A stretch of 64,000 nt of DNA from Chryseobacterium sp. BLS98 (GCF_001045445.1 NZ_LFNF01000002.1:434001-498000), one strand, 5' to 3'; shown: positions 8,859 to 18,727, numbered from the stretch's first letter. Made by a program: numbers and translations. The notes: generated by a model from the letters alone, not told the origin.

Positions 8859-11102
8859 AAACTTATAATACACTCCTACTTTCACTCCCAACGGGCTTTC
8901 CGGCGTATAGGTAAGATCGGTAACGGATTCTGCTTCGCCTTTTAACTGGGTTTCTGTGGCAAACTGAGCTTCGTTCCATTTTACATTAAAAAGATTATTT
9001 ACCTGAATATTCGCACCCCATTTCTGGCGGCTGTAGGATAGCATAAGATCATTGACGAAATAAGCTTTTGTTCTGATGCTGTTGTCTTCCACAGCAGGTC
9101 TTGATCCAAGGTACCTGTACTGAAACCCTACCGAGAATCTCTGCAGAAAATCCCAGTTGACGGATCCTGTACTGGTGACAACAGGAGCCAGCGGAATGTA
9201 ATCCTTACCTTTTTCTTCCTCAATGAATCTTGCATGGGAATAATTGATATCTGCATTGAAATAGAAATTTTCCACCGGCTGGAAACGGATTCCCAGATCC
9301 GCCCCGAAGCGTCTTGATTTTCCGGATGGTTCCACTACCGCATCATCTCCTACGTAAACAAACTCCTGCTGAAGATACATATACCATAAAGCCGGAGTAA
9401 TGATCAATGATTTAAAAGGATGCAGCCTCACTCCGAGATCTCCGCCAATAGAATATGGAAGTGTTTTCTGATCAGGATTTGGAACAACTACTCTCAGGTC
9501 ATTGGAGTGGAAGCCCATTCCGGTTTTCAGAAACCACATGACATTATCGTTCTGTGCATAAGAAAAATTAAGTTTCGGGCTTAATCTTGTGGCTTCTTTT
9601 GACTGTCCCGAAGGAAGCTGTTCAGGATCCAGAAGATTATGCATATTGAAAATAAAATGATCTGCTCTCAAAGCCGGATTGATGGTCCATTTTCCGGTTT
9701 TCCAGATCAGTCCTGAATAAGCATGAAGATTGGTTTCTGTTCCGTTCACGTCAGCTTTTCTGTCCAGCAGAAGATCTCTGTGATAAACATGATTGAGCTG
9801 TAGTGTATTGATATCGTCATTTCTTAATCCTACTCCGGAAATCCAGTTCAAAGAGCTGTTTGCGAACGTAAAGCTTTTGGTATATTTTATCTCAGCTCCG
9901 TAGATGCTTCTTCCGTCTGTCTGCTGGATTTCGTCACCATGGTCTTTATCATTCAGATAAAAAGTAAAATCCGAATAGAGATTAAAATTATATTTTGAAT
10001 AAAAAGCCATGGCATCTATCTGTTCCGAAGATGAAATAATGTGCTTAAAGTTCATCTGCAGATTGGTTCTGGAAGTTTTTCCGCCTTCCGTAGGATCAAT
10101 ACTTCCCCATCTGCCGATAATTCCTTCATCTACAGCCCGTTCAGGAATCTGTCCGGAAGCGTTCCAAGAAGAATTAAATGTTGAGAACTGGATGTTGAAA
10201 TAATCATTATCCGTGATCCACTGGTTGTATTTCCCGAAAATATTAACTCTGTTAAAATTCTGCTTCACATCAAAAGGTCCGTCAGTATAGTTGTATTCTG
10301 CGGCTACGTAAGCATTTTTCCTTCCTGTATCGTCATGCAGAATATTGAACATTCCCAGAATTTTTTTTGAATTAAATGAACCGCCTTCCAGTTTGACCAT
10401 GCTGTTTTTTAATCCGTTATAGGTTTGAAAATCCACATATCCGGCGGTATTAAAATCTCCACGGTCCATATAATAGGCCCCTTTCCCGAAATCAATATTA
10501 TTTATGGTTTCAGGAATCACAAAATGCAGATCTGAATATCCCTGTCCGTGAGCATGGGAAACAATATTTACCGGCATTCCGTCTACATTGACGCTCACAT
10601 CTGTACCATGGTCTGCATCAAATCCTCTCAGGAAGAGCTGTTCTGCCTTTCCGCCTCCTGCATGCTGTGCAATGAACAGTCCCGGAACCTTTCTCAGCAG
10701 ATCCTGAGCGGAATTCACTGGAAATTTGTTAAGGTCCACTTTGGTAATAGCCGTTAAAAACGAACTGTGATTGATGGCTACTTCAGAGATCTGATAGGGT
10801 TTGTGCTGCAAAAAGATAACTTTATTTTGATCTTCATCATTTGTTACCACCCATTTAACCTCATCGTATCCCTGACGACTGATGACCAATGTATCGGGAA
10901 GACTGGCATCAGGAATGGTAAAAGTTCCGTCTGTTGCTGAATGGGTATGGCTGTTTCCGTGGTTGTATTTTACTAATACATCGGCAATTGGAAATTTATC
11001 TTCTGCATCTTTTACTAGCAGTTTTTTTTCTGTTTCCTGGGCGGATATTTTTCCGTTAAAAGCCAGTGCCAGAAATATTACTGCTATTTTAGTTACCTTC
11101 AT
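8856..11102 (-). CDS. TonB-dependent outer-membrane receptor, urea/nickel locus
   Basis: 748 residues from the ATG at 11102, which begins MKVTKIAVIFLALAFNGKISAQ, a clear signal peptide; a start further upstream would hide it. A carboxypeptidase-regulatory-like domain comes first, then the plug (NSAQDLLRKVPGLFIAQHAG...LFLRGFDADHGT) and a 22-strand-type barrel ending in GVKVGVYYKF with terminal Phe. His-rich patches (GNSHTHS, SHAHGQGYSDLHF) are notable. It is the last gene of the block that starts with urease. Helicobacter FrpB4 is a precedent for a nickel TonB receptor, so nickel import is plausible here, but this is inference. Confidence 0.88.
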   Translation of the reverse strand: MKVTKIAVIFLALAFNGKISAQETEKKLLVKDAEDKFPIADVLVKYNHGNSHTHSATDGTFTIPDASLPDTLVISRQGYDEVKWVVTNDEDQNKVIFLQHKPYQISEVAINHSSFLTAITKVDLNKFPVNSAQDLLRKVPGLFIAQHAGGGKAEQLFLRGFDADHGTDVSVNVDGMPVNIVSHAHGQGYSDLHFVIPETINNIDFGKGAYYMDRGDFNTAGYVDFQTYNGLKNSMVKLEGGSFNSKKILGMFNILHDDTGRKNAYVAAEYNYTDGPFDVKQNFNRVNIFGKYNQWITDNDYFNIQFSTFNSSWNASGQIPERAVDEGIIGRWGSIDPTEGGKTSRTNLQMNFKHIISSSEQIDAMAFYSKYNFNLYSDFTFYLNDKDHGDEIQQTDGRSIYGAEIKYTKSFTFANSSLNWISGVGLRNDDINTLQLNHVYHRDLLLDRKADVNGTETNLHAYSGLIWKTGKWTINPALRADHFIFNMHNLLDPEQLPSGQSKEATRLSPKLNFSYAQNDNVMWFLKTGMGFHSNDLRVVVPNPDQKTLPYSIGGDLGVRLHPFKSLIITPALWYMYLQQEFVYVGDDAVVEPSGKSRRFGADLGIRFQPVENFYFNADINYSHARFIEEEKGKDYIPLAPVVTSTGSVNWDFLQRFSVGFQYRYLGSRPAVEDNSIRTKAYFVNDLMLSYSRQKWGANIQVNNLFNVKWNEAQFATETQLKGEAESVTDLTYTPESPLGVKVGVYYKF

Positions 11103-11138
11103 TTTTGATTGAATGTTTATTTTGTTTAGTGTCTGGTA

Positions 11139-11208
11139 AGAGTCAAGAACCAAGAGACAAGATTTCAGATACCAGATGCTAGATTTTAGATTTTAGATTT
11201 TAGATTTT
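11139..11208. repeat. ten-unit 7-bp phased array (AGANNNN)
   Basis: Ten consecutive 7-bp units all begin AGA and stay in exact register. The first three are variable, the next three are AGATTTC, AGATACC and AGATGCT, and the last four are identical AGATTTT. The array lies just upstream of the TonB receptor start, in the spacer after the urea transporter gene. A similar array occurs at 12234-12282. Confidence 0.7.
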
Positions 11209-11288
11209 ACTATGAATCAAAAAGGCATCTGTATATTGTGTCATATATTTCTTCTATCTTCCTTCCTGCTTTCTTATTTCAAACCCTC

Positions 11289-12179
11289 CTACTCGGTTTT
11301 GTTTGTTTTAAATAATTTTTGAATTAAAAGAGTGATCCATGTTCCCGCAACAAAAGGGAAAGTTAATACACCGCCGAATTCATTCAGAGTGTTATGATCT
11401 ACCAGAAAATCATCTATAACGACTGTAATAACCACTGCTACCAGTACCCAAAGTCCGTCTTTCTTTTTAAACCCTGAAAAGACAATAGCGGAAAGTACAG
11501 CATTGAACCCGAAAAGCCCCATGCGTATCTCTTCAATCGGTTCACCGTTCATGTGGGATATGTAAGACCCTATAATTGCGCTTGCAAAACCATACAGTGC
11601 TGCCACCGGCGAACTGATGAAAACAGCTACAAAGAAAATAATCCCTGAAAGTATTCCTCCCTGGAAGATCACTTCTCCAAAAGCATTGGTACAGGTAAGG
11701 AAATCATCATAATCTGTGGGAGCTGCAGCTGCTGAGATCATTTCAGAAGGCGGGATCTGTGTAAAATGATGTAATACAAATACACAAACCCATGTAATGA
11801 TGATGAAAGGAAGCGTAAATACCGGAATCTTTTTCTGAATAAAAAAATGCTGAATCACCGCTGCCAAAGCACCACCTAATATAATCAGCACCCAAATAAG
11901 CACTGTTGTCTGGAATACAAATGAAAGGGCAACCCCTACAAGTGCCGCACTGAATCCGTAAAGTCCTGCATTAATTTCAGAAGAATCATATTTAAGCTTC
12001 ATTGCAGTAAAAGTTCCTGCCATTGTTGAAAGCAATACCGCAACACCGCCCTGCCAGCTTCCTATAAAGATACCGATGAGGAAGAGAAGCCCCGTCCATC
12101 TGTTTTCCTGGAGCATAATCTGCCCGATTCCTTTTAAAACATTGTCTATAAAAGGGAATTTTTTAAAAATTTCGTCCAT
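11289..12179 (-). CDS. urea transporter (UT family)
   Basis: 296 residues, almost entirely hydrophobic, with two homologous halves as in the UT urea-channel family. Each half has a glycine-rich segment (NAGLYGFSAALVGVALS and GLFGFNAVLSAIVFSG) and a conserved pore-type segment (FTLPFIIITWV; FPFVAGTWITLL). It should let urea cross the inner membrane down its gradient. It sits downstream of ureD and the nickel-permease-like gene and upstream of the TonB receptor gene on the same strand, which fits a role in feeding urease. A 205-bp spacer with a 7-bp array separates it from the upstream gene. Confidence 0.88.
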   Translation of the reverse strand: MDEIFKKFPFIDNVLKGIGQIMLQENRWTGLLFLIGIFIGSWQGGVAVLLSTMAGTFTAMKLKYDSSEINAGLYGFSAALVGVALSFVFQTTVLIWVLIILGGALAAVIQHFFIQKKIPVFTLPFIIITWVCVFVLHHFTQIPPSEMISAAAAPTDYDDFLTCTNAFGEVIFQGGILSGIIFFVAVFISSPVAALYGFASAIIGSYISHMNGEPIEEIRMGLFGFNAVLSAIVFSGFKKKDGLWVLVAVVITVVIDDFLVDHNTLNEFGGVLTFPFVAGTWITLLIQKLFKTNKTE

Positions 12180-12233
12180 AGTTTTTTTATGTATTCATGT
12201 ATTGATGTAAAATGTATTAATGCCTTGAAGTAA

Positions 12234-12282
12234 AGATTTTAGATTTTAGATGCCAGACATCAGATTTCAGATTTCAGATTTT
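12234..12282. repeat. seven-unit 7-bp phased array (AGANNNN)
   Basis: Seven in-register units: AGATTTT twice, AGATGCC, AGACATC, AGATTTC twice and AGATTTT. It is the same unit type as at 11139-11208 but on the other side of the urea transporter gene. It is followed by a CT-rich stretch (about 12319-12384) up to the end of the nickel-permease-like gene. Confidence 0.7.
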
Positions 12283-12384
12283 AAGAGCTAACTGGAAAAT
12301 AAGAAGTTGAAAAATTGCATTTCTTCCATTCTCTATCTTCTTTTTTCACTCTAACTCTAAAATACTCTGGCTCTCCAACCTGGC

Positions 12385-13086
12385 TTACCATCCCAGAAAC
12401 ACCATCCCAATGCCGCAGACTGTTACCACAGCACCGCTTACCACTCCCATATATCTTTCCAATTTTTCTGTGTTGAATAACGTTGAATAGCCGTAGCGCC
12501 CCAGAAGAACCATTCCCAGCATTGTCAGAACAGTTGTTAATGTGAATGAAGTAACCAGCACCGCAATTTCAGACATCGAATGTTTCACTCCTGAGTAGAA
12601 TAGCAAAGGAATCAGCGGTTCACTGGGACCCATTACGAAGATCATGAAAAGAACCAGAGGAGTTACCTTAATTCTTTTCTGAGGCATCACCATTTCAGTG
12701 TGGTTATGTTCATAAACATATACATCATCCCCCATCACATCGAAATGCTTATGAGGTTTGTTTATGATAGCCTGGATCAATCCATACACTAAGTAGATCC
12801 CCCCAAATATCAGCAAAGCCCATCCTGAGAAATTTCCTCTGATATCCTGAAACCATGATATTTTATTCAGCTGCCAACCTAAAAACACTCCGATGAAGCC
12901 TAAGATTAAAGAGCTTAATACATGCCCGAATCCGCAAACAACAGTTAAGACAGTCGTTTTCATTCTGCTCCATTTTTTGGATTTTGAAAGCACAATAAAC
13001 GGCAGATAATGATCCGGTCCGGAAGCTGTGTGTATAAAACTTATTGAAATGGCACTTATGAGAAGTGCCCAAACTGTACTGTCCAT
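12385..13086 (-). CDS. UreJ/HupE- or UreH-like membrane protein, probable nickel permease
   Basis: 233 residues with about six membrane segments. The first contains HTASGPDHYLPF, close to the HxxxGxDH signature of HupE/UreJ nickel permeases and related to the HX4DH motif of NiCoT transporters. A cytoplasmic or periplasmic loop is His-rich (NKPHKHFDVMGDDVYVYEHNH), which suits metal binding. It lies between ureD and the urea transporter gene on the same strand. Nickel uptake is the best reading from family and context; some databases call such proteins UreH-type. Start at 13086 gives a proper membrane N-terminus. Confidence 0.75.
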   Translation of the reverse strand: MDSTVWALLISAISISFIHTASGPDHYLPFIVLSKSKKWSRMKTTVLTVVCGFGHVLSSLILGFIGVFLGWQLNKISWFQDIRGNFSGWALLIFGGIYLVYGLIQAIINKPHKHFDVMGDDVYVYEHNHTEMVMPQKRIKVTPLVLFMIFVMGPSEPLIPLLFYSGVKHSMSEIAVLVTSFTLTTVLTMLGMVLLGRYGYSTLFNTEKLERYMGVVSGAVVTVCGIGMVFLGW

Positions 13087-13121
13087 TCTTCTGTTTTTCT
13101 GTTATGCCTAATCTTACTTAG

Positions 13122-13186
13122 GTTTGGCTAAAGCCATTTATTAATGTTTTTATTTTTTTAGCGGGCTAAAGCCCACTCCTATTGAA
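13122..13186. repeat. REP-like two-hairpin element, copy A
   Basis: Begins TTTGGCTAAAGCC, then a T-rich linker, then GCGGGCTAAAGCCC and CTATTGA. Two small hairpins are visible (GGCT-AA-AGCC and GGGCT-AA-AGCCC). Related copies lie at 32701-32763 and 36997-37060. It sits in the 141-bp gap between ureD and the permease gene. Confidence 0.7.
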
Positions 13187-13227
13187 TTGCATTCTGCCTT
13201 AATTCAAAAAGAAATCAAACCGATTAT

Positions 13228-14016
13228 TTATTCTAAAGACCAAAGGATTTCCTGAGCCTGAAGGAAAAAATTATACATCAGTTCACCTCCGTGGCCTAAA
13301 GCCCTTACCACAAAACCATTATCTTCCATAGCGGAAACTCCTACTTCCATTGCTTCCTTATGCTGTTCTGCCAGTTCTACAATAGTCTCAACCAAATTAT
13401 TTTTGTCAATATTGTTTTTTGTACTGTAGAAAATAAGGGTTCCCTGGTGCGTATACTGCTCCAGATTTCCAATACTGCTGATAGGAATCAGATCTGGCTG
13501 AATAACAACATTATCCTTGATAACCAGCTTATTTTCATGGTAGATTTCCATCAGATTCTGGAAGCGTTTCAGCTTAAAAACCTCACCGTAATGCTTTCTT
13601 CCGCAGGTAATAATTTCACTGATGATGATCTGGCTGTTCTTTCCAACCTGAATATTAGCTTTACTCTGAAAATTGGAATCTTCATGAGGAACCACAGGAT
13701 GAGGCACATAAGCAAAAGAAGTATTGTCGTCCATCTTTACATTAAGCTCCTGAACAGCTTTATCTTTCATATTGAACAGCCTTTGGTACGACTGGGACTG
13801 CAGCTGCAGGGATGAGTCTTTTTCAAGTTCAATATCCAGTTGATAATGATCTCCATCCAGAATTCCAGGGGAAGACGTCATTACCATCTGATAAAGTTTG
13901 TTGTCACTTTTCCTCTGCCCTACGGAAACCACCCTGAATGGAAGTGAAACATAGAGGTCTTTCACATAAGATCCTCCATCCTTGAATCCTGCAATGATAT
14001 GTAAACGGCTGTCCAT
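13228..14016 (-). CDS. ureD: urease accessory protein UreD (UreH)
   Basis: 262 residues of the UreD family, the scaffold that binds apo-urease and recruits UreF and UreG for nickel insertion. The family pattern is seen in VYFYVSL-type start (DLYVSLPFRVVSV), the central PHPVVPHEDSNF and FQNLMEIYHEN segments. It starts directly after the ureG stop codon (0 bp gap), so the two are translated together. It is the last of the ureE-ureF-ureG-ureD set. Confidence 0.92.
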   Translation of the reverse strand: MDSRLHIIAGFKDGGSYVKDLYVSLPFRVVSVGQRKSDNKLYQMVMTSSPGILDGDHYQLDIELEKDSSLQLQSQSYQRLFNMKDKAVQELNVKMDDNTSFAYVPHPVVPHEDSNFQSKANIQVGKNSQIIISEIITCGRKHYGEVFKLKRFQNLMEIYHENKLVIKDNVVIQPDLIPISSIGNLEQYTHQGTLIFYSTKNNIDKNNLVETIVELAEQHKEAMEVGVSAMEDNGFVVRALGHGGELMYNFFLQAQEILWSLE

Positions 14017-14655
14017 CTATCTTACCAGGTTCGGTTCTTCAATTTCTTCCAGAAGCGCGTATTTTTTGATCCAGCCGATCACTTTATCCAGACCTTCATC
14101 TGTTTTAAGGTTGGTGAAAACAAAAGGATTTCCGTTTCTCATTCTCCTGGCATCTTTTTCCATGACCTCAAGGCTGGCTCCTACGTGTGGGGCAAGATCT
14201 ATTTTATTAATAATCAACAGATCTGATCTTGTAATACCAGGTCCTCCTTTTCTCGGGATCTTCTCTCCTTCGGCTACATCAATGATAAAAATGGTCACAT
14301 CCGCTAAGTCGGGACTGAATGTTGCAGATAGATTATCGCCGCCACTTTCGATCAGTACCAGTTCAATATCCGGGAAACGTGCTGCAAGCTCGTCTACTGC
14401 TTCCAGATTCATACTTGCATCTTCACGGATCGCGGTGTGCGGGCAGCCTCCTGTTTCTACCCCGATAATTCTGTCATGGGGCAAAAGGCTGTTTTTTGCC
14501 ATAAATTCGGCATCTTCTTTTGTATAAATATCATTCGTGATCACGCCAAGATCATATTTTCCGAATAATTTTCTGCTTAAGCGTTCCAATAATGCTGTTT
14601 TTCCAGAACCAACAGGCCCGGCAACTCCTACTTTTATATATTTTCTGTTTTCCAT
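14017..14655 (-). CDS. ureG: urease accessory GTPase UreG
   Basis: 212 residues. It is a SIMIBI-class GTPase that drives nickel delivery. P-loop GPVGSGKT is at residues 13-20, the nickel-binding Cys-Pro-His motif is at 71-73 within [14 protein letters not shown], and there is an ESGGDN switch and a [11 protein letters not shown] guanine-specificity motif. It is 47 bp downstream of ureF and abuts ureD. The length matches the family. Confidence 0.97.
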   Translation of the reverse strand: MENRKYIKVGVAGPVGSGKTALLERLSRKLFGKYDLGVITNDIYTKEDAEFMAKNSLLPHDRIIGVETGGCPHTAIREDASMNLEAVDELAARFPDIELVLIESGGDNLSATFSPDLADVTIFIIDVAEGEKIPRKGGPGITRSDLLIINKIDLAPHVGASLEVMEKDARRMRNGNPFVFTNLKTDEGLDKVIGWIKKYALLEEIEEPNLVR

Positions 14656-14702
14656 TTTTTAATTTTATTTATTTTATGAGCAACTTCTCTGCTCTTTATT
14701 TT

Positions 14703-15401
14703 TTAAGACATATACAATCTGGAATACAACCTCTCATGTTGCATGCATCTGATATCAAAGGCTGTATTACATAGGCCAACCATGTCCCTGTCCAGTTCTA
14801 TTGTTTCATTGGCTGTTTTTTCCATGACCGGATAGAGAGAAAACAGGATATCCTGGCCGTCCAGCTGTCCCAGTGGGACCAGCTTCACCGCATTGGTAAT
14901 CATTCCGGCTACGGAAGTATGATAAAAACCTAAAAGTGCTTCGTATAAAGGAATTTTCATCAAATAAGCATATACCCCGAATACAATGCAGTAATGTGAA
15001 TTGGCTTCACGGTTCTGAACTGCTTTTTCAAAGGCTTCCATCAATGGGAAATGCTCTCTTCTTTTAAAGATTTTAATTAGCCTTAATCCCAGTTTCTGGC
15101 TGGCCTGCCGGATTTCCTTAGGACATTTTATGGCATTACATTCATTGTCAAGGCTTATCAACAATTCCAAATCATTATTTTCTGCAGCATTATAGGCAAG
15201 CTTTACGAAGGCTCCGTCATTGTATTTGATGTTGTACTGAAGCATATTTTCAACAAATTCTTTAGCGGTCTGTAAATTATTGACAATCCTTTGCTGCACA
15301 TACGTTTCAAGGCCATTGGAATGGGTATACCCGCCTATCGGAAGGGTTGGGTCAGACAAATGAAGCAGACCTGACAGGAAATTTAAATTCATATTATTCA
15401 T
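14703..15401 (-). CDS. ureF: urease accessory protein UreF
   Basis: 232 residues, all-alpha UreF family, which activates UreG within the UreDFG complex. The N-terminus has the family pattern LHLSDPTLPIGGYTHSNGLETYV, and the C-terminal part has VPLGQLDGQDILFSL. It overlaps ureE by 8 bp, indicating translational coupling. Confidence 0.95.
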   Translation of the reverse strand: MNNMNLNFLSGLLHLSDPTLPIGGYTHSNGLETYVQQRIVNNLQTAKEFVENMLQYNIKYNDGAFVKLAYNAAENNDLELLISLDNECNAIKCPKEIRQASQKLGLRLIKIFKRREHFPLMEAFEKAVQNREANSHYCIVFGVYAYLMKIPLYEALLGFYHTSVAGMITNAVKLVPLGQLDGQDILFSLYPVMEKTANETIELDRDMVGLCNTAFDIRCMQHERLYSRLYMS

Positions 15402-15903
15402 CTTTTGGAGCAGCCATTTTTAAGATTTTAGTAAAAATTGAAGATCCCAAACTTCCGTGCCCGTGAGGTTCCACATTGGATTTAAGAAGGTTAAGCAGTT
15501 TTACGGTCTGTTTTTCAGGTTTAAAACCACTTGCCTCAAGCCATCTGAACATCGGCATTTCAAAAGGAAGAAGCACTTTATCGTCCTGAATAAAAAGCGG
15601 AATATGCTTGTTTCCGATTTCGTAACAAACAGTTCCCATTTCGAGCAAAGACCCAGGCGACATAACGATGGCTTCCGTTTCCAGCACATTTACTGCAATC
15701 ACTTTTTCTTCATCTTCAAACAGGATATCTCCTTCACGCAAACGCTGTCCTTCGCGGAGAAACTTGATGGCTACCTCTGTTCCCTGTCTTGTTTTCTTGC
15801 GCTGAATTCTTTTTGTGGTTTCAAACCACTCCAAATCCAGAAAATCAATAGATTTTGGTGTAGGATTTTGGACAATATTGCCTATTGCTTCGTTAATTAT
15901 CAT
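15394..15903 (-). CDS. ureE: urease nickel metallochaperone UreE
   Basis: 169 residues. N-terminal UreE domain (LEWFETTKRIQRKKTRQGTE region), then a metal-binding domain with the GNKHIPLFI strand containing the conserved dimer-interface His. The C-terminal tail is short and has only a modest histidine cluster (PHGHGS), unlike the long His tail of Klebsiella UreE. It overlaps the upstream beta-barrel gene by 11 bp and ureF by 8 bp, so this stretch is tightly coupled. Confidence 0.93.
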   Translation of the reverse strand: MIINEAIGNIVQNPTPKSIDFLDLEWFETTKRIQRKKTRQGTEVAIKFLREGQRLREGDILFEDEEKVIAVNVLETEAIVMSPGSLLEMGTVCYEIGNKHIPLFIQDDKVLLPFEMPMFRWLEASGFKPEKQTVKLLNLLKSNVEPHGHGSLGSSIFTKILKMAAPKDE

Positions 15904-16543
15904 CTTTTTTTGCTTTTTTTCTGAAGTCTAGATTTTTAGAAATTCCCACCCCGAATGTTGAACCGCTGATTCCTGCGACATAAGTTTTCGTCCAGCCTTC
16001 CTGTTTTGTTTTTGTCTGAAGCATTGAAAGCTCTGCAAACTTGAATTTCAGGGCCCAGCCTCCACCCAGCACAATCCCGATCAAAGGATAGGCACGAAGG
16101 CGGTAACCATTAAAATTTTCCATTGAATCTGCTGTTCCTGATACCTGCTGCCCCCATACATAATGCGCATCCACCTGGGCAATCAGAAGGAAATATTTTC
16201 CAAGCGTTAATGACGGGCTGTACCAGATTCCGGCTTCATTCTGTTTATAAACAACATTATGATCCACAGCATTCTGCGAGTAAGCATAGTTTACTCCGAT
16301 AACATCATTATTATTAATGAAATATCCCAATCCAATCGGCGCACTTGAAACTGTGCTGGAGCTGCTTGAAGGGGTTGTTATTTTAGAGTAATCCAATGAA
16401 CCGTACACCATAAATTGCCCTTTAGGCCCTTCATCATCATTTTTCAGTCTGCTCCCTCCCAGAAACTGAGCGTTAAGATGTCCTGAAAGCATAGACATTC
16501 CGGCTACAGCAAAGGAAAAAACAGTTTTATTTAAGTATTTCAT
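15893..16543 (-). CDS. outer-membrane beta-barrel-like protein inside the urease operon
   Basis: 216 residues with a signal peptide (AVAGMSMLSGHLNAQ) and a series of alternating hydrophobic strands rich in Gly and aromatics (FMVYGSLDYSKI, GIVLGGGWALKFKF), as in small 8-strand barrels. It lies between ureC and ureE and overlaps ureE by 11 bp. It is not a known urease gene. A terminator-like hairpin precedes it. It could help urea or nickel cross the outer membrane or be a passenger; no family is recognised with certainty. Confidence 0.7.
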   Translation of the reverse strand: MKYLNKTVFSFAVAGMSMLSGHLNAQFLGGSRLKNDDEGPKGQFMVYGSLDYSKITTPSSSSSTVSSAPIGLGYFINNNDVIGVNYAYSQNAVDHNVVYKQNEAGIWYSPSLTLGKYFLLIAQVDAHYVWGQQVSGTADSMENFNGYRLRAYPLIGIVLGGGWALKFKFAELSMLQTKTKQEGWTKTYVAGISGSTFGVGISKNLDFRKKAKKDDN

Positions 16544-16581
16544 TTAATTTGTTCAATGTTAGTTATATCATTCATTTTCTG

Positions 16582-16608
16582 AAAAGGCCCGGCCTTTCAC
16601 CGGGCCTT
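16582..16608 (-). terminator. terminator-like hairpin between ureC and the beta-barrel/ureE genes
   Basis: A perfect 9-bp stem AAGGCCCGG/CCGGGCCTT (16584-16592 with 16600-16608), loop of 7. On the minus strand the stem is followed by only four T before other bases, so termination may be partial. It separates ureABC from the accessory genes. Confidence 0.65.
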
Positions 16609-16621
16609 AAAAAACTCAAGA

Positions 16622-18343
16622 TTAAAACAAGTAATACAACTGTGTTAAAGGAAGTTTTTCCGCAGGTTCGCAGGTAATGTATTCACCGTCAACCGTTACT
16701 TTGTAGTTTTCGGGATTTACTTCAATTACAGGTGTTTTATCATTGTGGATCAGGTCCTTTTTAGAAATATTTCTGCAGTTTTTCACTGGCAGGATCGTTT
16801 TTTCCAGCTTGTATGATGCTATAGTTCCGTTATCAATGGAGATTTGGGAAACGAAATTCACACAGGTTCCGAATTTTGCCTTTCCATGGGCTCCGAACAT
16901 ATTTCTGTAAATAACGGGCTGTGGTGTAGGAATAGAAGCATTCGGGTCACCCATTTTAGCGGCAATCACAAATCCTCCTTTTACAATCATTTCCGGTTTC
17001 ACTCCAAATAATGCCGGTTTCCAGATGACAAGATCAGCCAGTTTTCCCTCTTCAAGAGATCCCACATATTCTGAAATACCATGGGCAATAGCCGGATTGA
17101 TGGTATATTTCGCTACGTATCTTTTGGCTCTGTAATTATCATTTCCACCTTCTTTATCTTCTTCAAGGTTACCTCGCTGCTCTTTCATTTTGCTTGCCGT
17201 CTGCCAAGTTCTGGTAATCACTTCGCCGGGTCTTCCCATCGCCTGTGAATCCGAGCTCATAATACTGAAAACACCCATATCATGAAGAATATCTTCTGCA
17301 GCAATGGTTTCAGGACGGATACGTGAGTCAGCGAAAGCTACATCTTCAGGGATATTTTTGCTTAAATGATGACATACCATCAGCATGTCAAGATGCTCAT
17401 CGATTGTATTTACCGTATAAGGACGGGTCGGGTTTGTAGAAGCCGGAAGCACGTTGGGATACATCGCAGCTTTGATGATATCCGGCGCATGGCCTCCACC
17501 TGCTCCTTCTGTATGGAACGTATGGATTACTCTTCCGTTGATGGCTCTCATGGTATCTTCCAGGAACCCTCCTTCATTGAGTGTATCGGTGTGGATAGCC
17601 ACCTGAACATCATATTTATCAGCAACTTTTAATGCTGCATCAATGGTAGCCGGAGTTGCTCCCCAGTCTTCATGGATTTTCACGCCTAAAGCTCCTGCTT
17701 CCACCTGCTCTTCAATAGGTGCTTCTGCAGAACAGTTTCCTTTTCCGAAGAAACCGAGATTCATAGGATATTCTTCAGCAGCTTCGAGCATTTTCTGCAT
17801 ATTGAATTTTCCCGGAGTAACGGTGGTTGCATTGGTTCCGTCGTTTGGTCCTGTTCCACCACCAATCATTGTGGTGATTCCGCTGTATAAAGAGGTTTCG
17901 ATCTGTTGCGGGCAGATATAGTGAATGTGGGTATCGATTCCTCCTGCAGTCACGATATAACCTTTTCCTCCATGAACTTCTGTGGAAGCACCGATAATCA
18001 TGTTCGGAGAAACGTCGTCCATTGTGTCAGGGTTCCCGGCTTTTCCGATGCCTACAATCTTACCGTCTTTGATTCCGATATCTCCTTTTACGATTCCCCA
18101 ATGGTCAATGATCACTGCTCCGGTAATGCAGAGATCCAGAACACCTTCATCTCTTTTCGCGGTAACGTTCTGGCCCATTCCGTCACGAACGGTTTTTCCT
18201 CCTCCGAATACAGCTTCATCTCCATAATGGGTGAAATCTTTTTCTATTTCAATAATAATTTCAGTGTCCCCCAGCCTGATTTTATCGCCAGCTGTAGGCC
18301 CTAATATATTGGCATATTGTTTTCTGTCTACGTTTAAGCTCAT
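16622..18343 (-). CDS. ureC: urease subunit alpha UreC
   Basis: 573 residues, the catalytic subunit hydrolysing urea to ammonia and carbamate with two nickel ions. All key residues are present: His139 and His141 ([11 protein letters not shown]), the lysine to be carbamylated Lys222 (GVKIHEDWG), His224, His251, His277, flap Cys324-His325 and Asp365 ([10 protein letters not shown]). It starts 1 bp after the ureB stop. It is a separate subunit, not a Helicobacter-style fusion. Confidence 0.99.
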   Translation of the reverse strand: MSLNVDRKQYANILGPTAGDKIRLGDTEIIIEIEKDFTHYGDEAVFGGGKTVRDGMGQNVTAKRDEGVLDLCITGAVIIDHWGIVKGDIGIKDGKIVGIGKAGNPDTMDDVSPNMIIGASTEVHGGKGYIVTAGGIDTHIHYICPQQIETSLYSGITTMIGGGTGPNDGTNATTVTPGKFNMQKMLEAAEEYPMNLGFFGKGNCSAEAPIEEQVEAGALGVKIHEDWGATPATIDAALKVADKYDVQVAIHTDTLNEGGFLEDTMRAINGRVIHTFHTEGAGGGHAPDIIKAAMYPNVLPASTNPTRPYTVNTIDEHLDMLMVCHHLSKNIPEDVAFADSRIRPETIAAEDILHDMGVFSIMSSDSQAMGRPGEVITRTWQTASKMKEQRGNLEEDKEGGNDNYRAKRYVAKYTINPAIAHGISEYVGSLEEGKLADLVIWKPALFGVKPEMIVKGGFVIAAKMGDPNASIPTPQPVIYRNMFGAHGKAKFGTCVNFVSQISIDNGTIASYKLEKTILPVKNCRNISKKDLIHNDKTPVIEVNPENYKVTVDGEYITCEPAEKLPLTQLYYLF

Positions 18344-18344
18344 C

Positions 18345-18713
18345 TTAGTGTGTTTTAAAGTTTAATTGTTCAGCTTTTGCAAGGCTTGCTTTTTTCTGGT
18401 CTGCAGAATCTGTCTGCCCGTCTACAAGGTTATTGAAGCCCATAGCTTTTTTTGCCCCGCCTATTTCCACCAATTCCACTTCTTTTTCTTCTCCCGGTTC
18501 AAAACGGACTGCAGTACTTGCTACGATATTCAATCTTTTTCCAAAGGCTGCTTCCCGATCAAAGCTCATCGCTTTATTCACTTCAAAGAAATGGAAGTGC
18601 GATCCTACCTGAATCGGACGATCTCCTGTATTGACAACTTTTATTCTGGCAGTTTCTCTGCCTTCATTGCAGATAATGGTGCCTTCTTTTACAAATATTT
18701 CTCCTGGTATCAT
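18345..18713 (-). CDS. ureB: urease subunit beta UreB
   Basis: 122 residues with the UreB core: [11 protein letters not shown] start, [19 protein letters not shown] and [13 protein letters not shown]. It packs with UreA and UreC in the (UreABC)3 enzyme. It lies 14 bp after ureA and 1 bp before ureC. Confidence 0.98.
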   Translation of the reverse strand: MIPGEIFVKEGTIICNEGRETARIKVVNTGDRPIQVGSHFHFFEVNKAMSFDREAAFGKRLNIVASTAVRFEPGEEKEVELVEIGGAKKAMGFNNLVDGQTDSADQKKASLAKAEQLNFKTH

Positions 18714-18727
18714 AATAGAAATAGGTA

